Shown: positions 49,701 through 59,203 of the stretch, piece after piece
How the letters are laid out: each line of letters starts with the position of its first letter
Numbering within the stretch: the stretch's first letter is position 1
Source of the DNA: Ananas comosus
Lineage: Eukaryota > Streptophyta > Magnoliopsida > Poales > Bromeliaceae
Assembly: GCF_001540865.1 (NCBI RefSeq)
Contig: NC_033621.1
Coordinates: 16,708,191 to 16,772,190 of the forward strand
Direction: 5' to 3'
Length of the DNA: 64,000 nt
The notes under the pieces: generated by a model
Told to the model about the DNA's origin: nothing
The model's input: only the letters and a program-made list of their open reading frames with translations
Database searches by the model: none
Position numbers and translations under genes: made by a program

Positions 49701-52700
49701 AGTTATTTATAAGTAACACAATAGACTCGTATAAATTGAATAAATTGCTCAATAAACTATCTATTTTATAGTATTAGCACAATAGGAGATCTTCTTTATT
49801 TAAATTTTTTATATATTTTTTAAGTTGCAAATTGAATATATGTTGAGATGTTGAACAATGTGATATGTCAACTCGTTTTAGTGAAATTTTTACAACCTAA
49901 TTTGCCCATTTTTAAAATTTTTCTGGGTCTATTTGAAATGGTAACAAAGTGTAGAGTGGTGATTGATGCAATTTTTGATGCAGGGTGATAATTAAGACGC
50001 AGGTTAAAATGCGAGGGGGCTTTTTATAATTTAGCCAAGAATTTAAGAGTAGATAGAAAGCAAAAACAGGATGCCTTCATTACCAAAACAATTTGTGGGA
50101 AATATTTTCATTGACCAATTTACTCTTACCCCTATCCAATATAATGCAGTCATTGTGGTATACATCATATCTACTCAGCCAACCTCCAGTTCCATGCCCA
50201 CCAAAGAGCAATAACTGATTAGAAGAAAATTAAATGAGGAAGGACGTAAGGAAGTCAGCAACCCAAAAACTAGAAAAAAAAAAAAAAAAAAAAAGTGGAC
50301 GATAAACCATATAAGGAAAGAAGAGAGCAATACTACTCCAAAGTGGAGCTGATTGCAATCAAAATCAGTAATGAAGTTGCATCCAAAACTTAGTCCAAAG
50401 ACTGAGGCACCCAACCATCTAAAGAGACTTGCAGTTTGCCCATTGAAAAGAAAGAGATTTTAAATCAGTACATACGACTCTTGGTAAGGATTTGATTGCT
50501 GTACTAAAGGATCATTTCACAGCACCAACCTCGAGAAAATTTTGCATTAATCATTTTTCCCCCTAATAAATAATGATACTGTATAATAATCATCTTTTTC
50601 ATCACCAAAAGCTTTCCTTACTAGATATGCATATGCTCTCAAATACAAAACCTATAGGACTTCCACAGGAAAAAAAAAAAAAAAGAAAAAAAAAAAAAGG
50701 CAGCCTAACTCAAGGGCTTTTCTACTTCTGAGAGTCCTGCGACTCAACTAGATGAGATGATTAGAAGGGATTCTTACTAATGAATGCAGTCTCAGTTTAT
50801 GCAACAAGAGAAGAACGTTACCATTTCCTTGGCATGAAAACAATCCAAATGAGAATGTAAGCAGTATTCTTATATGTATTTGTGGTGTTAACTTAGTATG
50901 GAACATAAAATACCAAAAACCCTATATGAAAAGACATTTCCAAACAACTGTTAGAATAGCATACATGTGCTGAACTAGTCAGCACTGCATAAAGAGTTGT
51001 TCTGGCAACTATCACTCCAGTCACCTCCATTTTCAATGGTCGGAACGTCTTAACTCCACACATTTTTCTATATCATTGAAAATTCCACCTCTGGCCGAGA
51101 AATCACAACTCAACTCTCTATGTGTAAAGGCCTTCTTACATCTTTGAAGTGCTCAATAGCCAATTTTTGCCCTAATCCCGCACACCCTTTCTTAAGTCTA
51201 TAATCAAGTAATGACACAACTATATGCAAGAAGAATGAGGTGGCATGATGATAAATGATAAGTCAAAAATACAAAAAGAAAAGAAAGCGAGTCCTAATGC
51301 TTGAAGACAAAGCCAGTCAGAGTCCTTGAAACTAGAAAATACATACATAATGACCTCCAGAAGTTACTGTGTGACCACATCGTGCTGAAGGAGGTTGACC
51401 TGGTAGCTTCAACTGAGTCCACCCAGGTGTCTCATTCTCTTCAACAATTAAGATTAAAGCGACCCCATTAGATACTCTACCCAAATTTTAAACAAAGACC
51501 AAACTAATTATTTAAGTAATGACTAAATAATAAATGTGATCAAAATCATCATTCCATGAAAAAGCTGAGCATACTTAGGGCTAGTTTGGCCTAGCTTCTG
51601 GAAAAGTAATTTCTGTAGAAGTAATTTTAATTTGGAGAACTGATTTTGGTGAAAAGCTGTAGAGCGTTTGACTAAGTTTAGCTAAAAGTGATTTTTCCGA
51701 AATGATTTCCTAAAGTTGTTTGGCAAAAAAATTTTGATACTTGCATATATTAATATTTTTACTAAATTTATTTTAATATAATTTAAAATTTGAATTTAAA
51801 TTAAAATTTTAAATTTGAATTAAAAGTATAATTTTTAAATTTCAAATTTGTACAAAAAATAAATTTGACATTTCAAATTTTGAATTTTTAAATCTTAAAT
51901 TTAAAATTTTAATTTTCCAATCTGAATTTAAAATTTAAAATCTATATTTTTAAAATTTAAAATTTTAAAATTTAAAATTTAAGATTTCAAATCTGAAATT
52001 CAAAATTTAAAATTTAATTTCAAATTCAAAATTTAAAATTTAAATCTTAAATCTTAAATCTTGAATCTTGAATCAAAATTCAAGATTTAAGATTTAAAAA
52101 AATTTGAATTTTGAAATTTAAAAGCAAAATTAAATCTAAATTTTAAAATTTAAAATTTTGGATTTTGAAATTTAAAATTTGAATTTTGTAATTTGAAAAT
52201 TAAAACTTGTAATTTTAAATTTAAAATTTTCAAATTTTTAAATTTATGTTTTAAAATTTGAAATGTCAAAAGGTAAATTTTATCTTAAATTTAAAATTTT
52301 AAAAAATTAAAATTTAAGATTTGAAAGTTATATTTAAAATTTAAAATCTAAATTTTAAATTTTAAATTTGAAAAGTTCAGATTTAAAAATTCAAATATGA
52401 ATTTAAAATTTCAAATTTTAAATTTAATGTTAAATTTATACTTTGAATTTAAAATAAAAATAAAAATAAAAATTTAATGTTTGAGTCCAAAATCAGAATC
52501 AGTTTTGGAGAAGCAGTTTTTTTTCTGCTTCTGATTCTGGAGCCTTCAAAATCAGTTTTCGAATTCTAAAAAACAAAATCAAATTTCCATATGTCGTTCC
52601 AAACGTTCTACTGAGCTCAAAAGTGATTTTGAGCTCAGAATCACTTCTGAGAAGCTAGGCCAAACACCCCCTTAACCACATTAGTAAAACAAAAATAAAA

Positions 52701-53929
52701 AAATATAGGAAAACATTTGACAAAGTGAGTATGTTTAGACTGCAAAATTTTGGGCAATGCAACAGTATCAAGTCAGTTAAAATATAGCACAAAGCTCACA
52801 AGCAGAGCGGAAAGGTCCTATACAATTACCTTCTTCAATGACACCTTTTAAAGCCCATAAATCACCCATTATAGGTCCAGCTCCACCTATCAGAGATGAA
52901 CTACAACCAAGTAAGTGCCTATAAATACGAATCCAGCAGGTTCAAAGCGTCAATATGTACAGAGTAAATCAAATCATAGAGTCCATTACTCTCTAGCGCA
53001 GAGCATCTCCAAATAGGGAAAATCAACTAGAAAAACCACATCTATTTATTTTCACAAACTATAGTACATCCGTAACTAACAAAAAAAAAAAATAATGATT
53101 AGAGCAACCACTTTGAAAGAATATCAATATGAAGATATTACTGACATAGGACCGGTCAAAAGAAAACCCATGTGATCACAGGCATTGGTTATCAAATCTA
53201 TACCTTAATTTCAAGGACAAAATATTGAAATTATTACCAGCCAGAAGTGGTTTCATACATGTCAAGCTAACAACGTAATGTACTTTAACCGTAAAAAGGA
53301 AGGAAAAAAAAAAGAAAAAAAAACTGAGAGAATCGAAATGCAAACTTTTGATAAAAAGTCGCTTATTGAAAAGCAACATTAAACATGAAAACAAATAGAG
53401 CAATAAGGTGAGTAGATAGCTTCTGTAATACAAGAGAATAATAAATACACTAATTTTAGTCATCATAAAATGATTCCCAAGCAGGGGCGGAGCCATAACT
53501 TTTGTGTGAGGAGGGCACAACAGATATTAGATTGTACATTAATGAATCGATCTGATCAATTTTTAAAGAAAAGTAGATTAAACCAAAATAATTTAGTTTG
53601 AATTGATTCAGTTTCAACAATTTGGACAGTTTCCTTCGAATTCAAGGTTTCAGTTTAACAACAACTTCATAATATTATTTTTATGCAGAAATTATAATAT
53701 TTAAGCACCAAATTGGCTAGCTTGATATCTTTTCAAAAATATAGTTTGATATCTAAAGCTTATTAATTATTGTATAATATCTATAAAATTTAAAATGCAA
53801 TAAGTAGCTATTTACTACATATAAGTCTTTTACTAATTCAGAAAAAAAAAACAATGAATATATTAAACTACAATTTAATCTTATTTTAAAGAGAAAAAAA
53901 AAACCCTCCACATACAAGGATAGTTATGC

Positions 53930-53966
<37 letters not shown>

Positions 53967-54880
53967 GATTCATTCCTTTCCAAAATGGTGCAAGCACTTT
54001 TTAGTTGTCTACTCCTTATAGTCATATATAAAAAATAGGGACAATATTAGTAAGTAATCGAAAAGGTAGGGCACATGACAAAGACAAACAAGGGACCTTT
54101 GAGTCAATCATGGGCATGTGCTTGCCTATGCCAATGCTTGGCTCCGCCACTGTTCCCAAGGATATAAGGGCTTGGTAAACAACAACTAGGGCATTCACAA
54201 GTAATAAAAGACACAATCAGAAACCAACCATAAAATGAACTACTACCTCCACTACCCACCTCTACTAACAAATGCAATTGCAAACATCATTATGGAGTAA
54301 ATTCCTAGAATAAACCGTACAGCAGGACCAAATTAACACATCCACCTTTAAAGTGCAAACCTTTAAAGTGTAAAGTGCACAACAGGGGTAGATAATGGCT
54401 GAAGCTTGATCATAATTTACCTCTACCCCCAAAGATGAGCAATCGTTTCTCAACCATGGTAGCCGAATGTCCACATCTTGGCGGTGGCACTGAACCAGAA
54501 ACTGATAATTCTCTCCACTCAAGTGAAACTGTTGAAATAATAAGGTAAACAGCCATAGATCAGATTTTCATTTCCCAAAGATGCAAATCTAGACCAAGTA
54601 TAACAACATTATTAGAACAGATATAAGAACAAAGAGCAGAAAGCTCACTTGTATCCAAGATATACACATCTGAAAGCCATTTTTTACCATCCCAGCCGCC
54701 ATACCTGCATAAGGATACTGAACTAATACTTTTACAACAGACCACTAAAATGAACTGTTTACCATAATTAACCAGATTCTTACATAACAATTTTTCGGTT
54801 TCCAATGGCAGATGCTGCAGCAAACTCGCGTGGTGATGGTAGATCACCAAAGCTGGTTAGCTCAGACCACTGCCAAATAT
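46050..54880 (-). CDS. Kelch-repeat protein, 3' part (12 exons visible)
   Basis: Exons on the minus strand, 5' to 3': 54784-54880, 54649-54704, 54421-54528, 52830-52886, 51347-51438, 50130-50214, 48842-48994, 48115-48212, 47813-47989, 47624-47727, 47387-47474, 46050-46136. They join in frame to about 400 residues ending [10 protein letters not shown]. Four kelch blades are visible (core words [36 protein letters not shown], with RCGHS/RCGHT/RAYHS motifs). A non-kelch tail of about 170 residues follows ([20 protein letters not shown]). Kelch blades form a beta-propeller for protein binding; the partner is unknown. It resembles the plant galactose-oxidase/kelch group that includes Arabidopsis At2g36360, from memory. 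Start codon and early blades are not visible. Confidence 0.85.
46538..47340. mobile_element. PIF/Harbinger-like MITE in a kelch-gene intron
   Basis: The termini GGGGCTGTTTGGTTCC and GGAACCAAACTTGCC are inverted, flanked by TAA on both sides (46535-46537, 47341-47343), the target of this superfamily. The 803-bp element holds a TA microsatellite and then a GC-rich part (46970-47190) in which a 75-bp block with ACCTCGTGGACCGCGCC is present twice. The GC-rich part may be captured sequence. Confidence 0.78.
49526..50036. mobile_element. Mutator-like MITE in a kelch-gene intron
   Basis: The ends GGCTAAATTAAAAGAAGCCC and GGGCTTTTTATAATTTAGCC are inverted repeats of about 33 bp. The 9-bp flanks AAGATTTTA (49517-49525) and AAGAATTTA (50037-50045) differ at one base. 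It shares its GGCTAAATT ends with 42521-42897. Confidence 0.68.
51578..52671. mobile_element. PIF/Harbinger-like element with an AAATTT-only core
   Basis: The ends GGGCTAGTTTGGCCTAGCTT and AAGCTAGGCCAAACACCCCC are inverted, with TTA on both sides (51575-51577 and 52672-52674). The 750-bp middle (about 51740-52490) is almost purely A and T, built from AAATTT/TTTAAA words with hardly any G or C. Confidence 0.82.
53482..54152. mobile_element. hAT-type element in a kelch-gene intron
   Basis: The ends CAGGGGCGGAGCC and GGCTCCGCCACTG are inverted, flanked by the identical 8-mer TTCCCAAG (53474-53481 and 54153-54160). The 671-bp interior is AT-rich with an AG microsatellite at 53935-53962. No transposase. 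Confidence 0.87.
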
Positions 54881-55217
54881 CTGAAAAGAGAATATAAGGA
54901 AAGTAGTTACCAATAAAGAAAAGAAATTAATGAGGACAATAATGTGAATCACTGACTCTATGATGATTATTAAGAGACAACAGAAACATACCAAGAACAA
55001 GATACACAAAACAAAAAGTTGGCCTCTGTAATACACTTGACTTCTCTAAATTGGGGAGTCCTAGTGTGAGTAGGACCTAAGAAACAAGTCGGATGATTTC
55101 AGAGTTTTTTGAAGGGTGTACGAGTGTTTTCGGCACAAACTAGATGTGAAAATGAGCTCTGGGATGCGAAAATGAGCTCTGGGATGTGAAATCTGCAAAA
55201 GCTACAAATTGTCACAT

Positions 55218-55370
55218 TGTGTACCGGTACGAAAGTGGGGTACCGGAACCCTATATTGTGTTCAGAAAACCAACGTTCGGGTTTTGCAGAACTGGACCCT
55301 TAGTACCGGAACTAGGTGTCTGTGTACTAGTATCCTAATACGAGTACCGGTACTCAATACCCCGAAGTGT
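55218..55370 (+). repeat. GTACCGGTAC palindrome array in the LTR
   Basis: Four or more GTACCGGTAC or GTACCGGAAC words lie in the region before the CT leader, where other copies have ACCGGT or TCCGGA words. Confidence 0.7.
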
Positions 55371-55726
55371 GGAAATTAGCTGGGTGCAAATATGAGAATC
55401 GGAGGGTTTTAGTTGCAAATGTGGGCTTATGTTTAATACCCCAACTACCCCTTCTTTTCTTAATGCAAGAGACTCCTCACACCATTTTACTCTTCACCAC
55501 ACCTCACTTCTCTCACTTTCTCTCTCTGGATTTGTCTCCAACCAAGGGTTTTGGGGAGATTTGGCTTGGCAAAAAGCTTGAGCAAGGAGCAAGCCTAGTG
55601 CAAGGAGGAGTTTGAGGAAAAGAGAACCCTAAGGTGAGGTTTTGAGATTTTTGAGTTAGGGTTTGGTTTTAACTCTCTTTTAATGGCATTTTGGGAATCT
55701 TTATGAGGTCCTAGCCTAAAATAAAC

Positions 55727-57782
55727 TTTTTTTTTTTTTTTTTTTTTTTTTNTGGTAAAATTCCTGCATCTATTCTTGACATCCTTCTTTATCCCTCCAT
55801 TACAATTCCAAATTACAATCTGCATCATGATAAAAAAGAAAGAGAGGAGAAGAGTCATGGCTCTGAGGTTCTACCCTTTTTGGAAGACCCCTGATCAAGT
55901 TCCATAGAACTATCATCATCTTGTCCGGTCAAGTGCGACTCGGTCCTTTTGATCGATGCACCAACGACCAGATCCGTGCTGTAGTCCTCATCCATACCGA
56001 CATCCTCTTCTTCAGAATCACTCTCTTCCTCTTCCTCCGATTGTACTTGGAGGGCTTTACTTACCTCTTGTACAGCTCCCATATGGGAGATGGAGCTAGG
56101 CTTATAGCCCTCACTGGATTTCCCATTTGGTTTATTGGCATATGGTAGAGAAAGGTTTGAAGGGCCACAACTAGTATTCTGCCAATAAGAAGATGGAAAA
56201 ATAGTACCTCGCGAGGTTAGCGGATTGGGGTTAACTCGATTTTTCGGTTTGGAACCCATGTGAACTTGCTTCCCATTAAACCACACTGTCTCTGGATGTG
56301 AGATAATTGGATTAGGAACCTCATGGTTATCCCCCAAACAAATAAAAGGTGGGGCCACTTTCTTACCTGGCACAGATGTTGAGGCAGCCCCTTTTCTAGG
56401 TGAGCATGATACTTTATCTTTAGCCACCTTACCACGAGCATCATTACTGTCATTAAAACCCAAGCAGGTTTCTTTTTCATTTGAGGGGGTAACGTCCACA
56501 TCATTTATTGCCCCTGAGTTATCAACCATAGAGTTCTTAGGGGCATTAAATGCTCTGGACACCTTATGTCTGTGATCCTCACTTTGGAGTCGACTCCCTA
56601 CCGTTGGAGTTTGCCGACGTGATTGGGGAAACCGCATTGGGCCAGTTTGATTCAGGCTCACCCCTCCACCATTCTGGGTCTTCTTTGTTGGTAGGTCGAC
56701 TGAGAAATTTGGATTTTGAACCCCGGTTGAGCTTTCTCGGCGTGCCCCTCGACGTCTTCGACGAGCTGTAAGCCATGGGCCAAAGGCCTCATCCTCCAAA
56801 ATGGGGGTTTCTGCACTGGGTCTTGACTCAGTACTCGTAGATTTTTCTTTTACCTCGGCAGCCAACTTGGCTTCTCCTTCCTTCCGATAATGGCATAGCT
56901 CGGCCCTATGTCCAACTATTCCACATGTATAGCAAAACAGTGGCAAATTTTCATATAAAACAGAGACGAATTTTCGCTGGTCCGGCGTCCCAACCCAGAC
57001 CCCTCTTTTAAGAGAGGTACTTAGGTCAAGTTCAACACAGATTCTAGCATATCTGCCTCTATCCACAAAAATAGTGGTTTCGTCCACCCTGAGCGGTCGC
57101 CCGAAATACGCTGCTATAGGTAATAGAGCATCTACCTCCCAATATTCAAATGGGAGGTTATGAAGCTGTATCCAGACCGGTGCCACATTTATGGCATCAT
57201 CAGATGGTTGGAAGTTGTCCCTCCATCTAATTAAATGTATGGCCTGGCCATTAATAGTCCAGGGTCCCTCCGTTAGCACATAAGACATATCAAGCTCGTT
57301 AGAAAAACGAAAGGCATAAAAGCCCTCTGCCATGTCTGTCACATGGAAAGGCTCTTTTGTTTGCCAAATTTTGGCCAGGGCATTTCGAAGTGTGTTTAGA
57401 GAAGGAGGCTTACCTAAGAACTTACCAAAAAGGGCCAGTCTCCATTTGGCCCGCGCTGATTCAAGGATGCTTTCATCAACCTCTACACAGTCCGCTATGG
57501 ATGCTTTAAGCCTATCAAGTACCTCATCCGGGATGAGGCCTCCCTTTGTCGCTTGAGGACGTTTCCCAGATACGATAGCAGCCCACGAGGTCCTTTGTGG
57601 GGGCGGCACCTCCGACTCCGGTAGAGAGCTTACCGTCGGCGGAGAGGGTGAGGGAGGAAGGTTTTGAGAGCCCCGCCTGAGGGCGGGGCTCATCGGGCCA
57701 GTCATGGCGAGTTTTGGGACCGAGCTCTTTTGAAGTGCAGGAGAGAAACAAGACTTTCTCTAGTAATTGTAAATATAGATTA
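55727..57782 (-). mobile_element. LINE insertion with full ORF1 and an ORF2 stub, 17-bp TSD
   Basis: The identical 17-mer CCTAGCCTAAAATAAAC flanks it at 55710-55726 and 57783-57799. On the minus strand it has a leader of about 75 bp, an intact ORF1 (57705-55855), the first codons of ORF2 (ATG at 55825, reading MQIVIWNCNG, the usual start of an L1-type endonuclease), then a poly(A) tail at 55727-55751. Almost all of ORF2 is missing, yet the tail and duplication are intact. An N at 55752 marks the tail border. Confidence 0.9.
55855..57705 (-). CDS. LINE ORF1 protein with DUF4283 and CCHC zinc knuckle
   Basis: The frame has 616 codons without a stop. A Pro/Ser-rich N-terminus (1-45) precedes a region typical of DUF4283 (about 80-235, with ALFGKFLGKP, FYAFRFSNELD, GPWTINGQ and WIQLHNLPFEYW). 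A CCHC zinc knuckle follows with C258, C261, H266 and C271 (CYTCGIVGHRAELC). The C-terminal half is low-complexity and acidic near the end. In plant L1-type elements this protein binds element RNA. The start at 57705 is the first ATG after a short leader. The intact frame suggests a young insertion. It is transposon coding sequence and not a host gene. Confidence 0.9.
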   Translation of the reverse strand: MTGPMSPALRRGSQNLPPSPSPPTVSSLPESEVPPPQRTSWAAIVSGKRPQATKGGLIPDEVLDRLKASIADCVEVDESILESARAKWRLALFGKFLGKPPSLNTLRNALAKIWQTKEPFHVTDMAEGFYAFRFSNELDMSYVLTEGPWTINGQAIHLIRWRDNFQPSDDAINVAPVWIQLHNLPFEYWEVDALLPIAAYFGRPLRVDETTIFVDRGRYARICVELDLSTSLKRGVWVGTPDQRKFVSVLYENLPLFCYTCGIVGHRAELCHYRKEGEAKLAAEVKEKSTSTESRPSAETPILEDEAFGPWLTARRRRRGARRESSTGVQNPNFSVDLPTKKTQNGGGVSLNQTGPMRFPQSRRQTPTVGSRLQSEDHRHKVSRAFNAPKNSMVDNSGAINDVDVTPSNEKETCLGFNDSNDARGKVAKDKVSCSPRKGAASTSVPGKKVAPPFICLGDNHEVPNPIISHPETVWFNGKQVHMGSKPKNRVNPNPLTSRGTIFPSSYWQNTSCGPSNLSLPYANKPNGKSSEGYKPSSISHMGAVQEVSKALQVQSEEEEESDSEEEDVGMDEDYSTDLVVGASIKRTESHLTGQDDDSSMELDQGSSKKGRTSEP

Positions 57783-59203
57783 CCTAGCCTAAAATAAACA
57801 TGAAAACCCATGAGTTTCTGGTGTTCTTGAAAGGGTGTAAACCCTAGGAGTAAAATTGGGGGTTTTGTGGAAATAGAGCTTATAGTGGAATTGATCCCTT
57901 GTTTCCCTAATTGAAGAGCACATCGACGCGAGAGGCAACTCAAAGTGAGCTTTCGATGAGCCTACGGTGTCCGATTGAGAGAAATTGCCGATTTGCATGC
58001 GTTGGCCTTGGGTCGAGCTAAATCGGCGACGATAAATTGCGAGACCTGATTTTCCCACTTCTAGACGTCGACACGAGGTGGGTGGTACTATCCGAAATAG
58101 TCGAGTTTCTTCGTACGTCTAAGTCACTATTTGTGGCCATGTATCATATTGCATGAGAAATATGGTCTAGGGTCCTATGTAATTGAGTTAGTGGCGGCAT
58201 GTTTTGGAATGTAAATTGAAACTTATGATTGCATGGCATAACGACATACGTTTATGAAATGGACATTGCTATGAGAACCCTAGATACAAATGAAAACTAG
58301 TTGTGGACTTAGACAATTGTGGAACACTAGGAGCAATGAGAATTATTAAGCTTGAACTTAGTGACATGAACCTAATGATATAAACCTAGTGGGGTGAGTT
58401 GTTTAGACCTTGAGCACCAAGAGATATTGGGTCATTGCATTTGTAGTATGGCATGGTGTGCCTCACCATTGTTGAGCATTGCATGACATAAGGATGTTGT
58501 CACCACTAGTAGGTGGTAGGTCCACCGGATAGGTAGACGGGATCATACTCACACAGTCTATACTTGGCTTGTGGAGGTTGCGACTCTCACGCCGTGAACT
58601 CCGGAGTGTCGCATAAAAGCGGGTGAGGATCACGACGGTGCCTCCCTAGGAGACGGTCATGGCAGTGGTTCTGGAATGAAAATTCTCTTGCCCGAGTGAC
58701 TTGGTGAAGTGAGTTGTGGCTCGACCTACGGGAGAGCCAATGCAATTGGGTCAAGGTAAAGAGAGACAGGTCATGTTCAGTATCTTGTATTCTATGCATG
58801 TTGCATGTAGTGTGAGTTTGACTATGATGAGGTTGTAAAGGCATAGTAGATAGAATTCGTTGCATAATGTACATTGGGTAGAGGTAGATGTCTATATTGT
58901 CTACTTTCATTTTTGTAGGTGTTTACTGTTTCTATATCTATATGCCTTATTAGATCTAGTGGGAAAATCGACAAGATTGAAAGCAGAACCCACTGGGAAC
59001 TTCTTTTAATTCTCACCCCCTATTTTGCAGAGCCGAGCACGAGCGGATTCATCAAGGATCGTGGCAAGGACATTGAGCCCTAGGTAGTGGGACCACCGAG
59101 GCTAGGTCTGTTTTCCTTATTAATAGTAAAAGACACATAACATTTTGGGTGAATATGATGTATTTGTGATGGAAATTTTGTATGTAATAGACATAAGTTA
59201 TAA

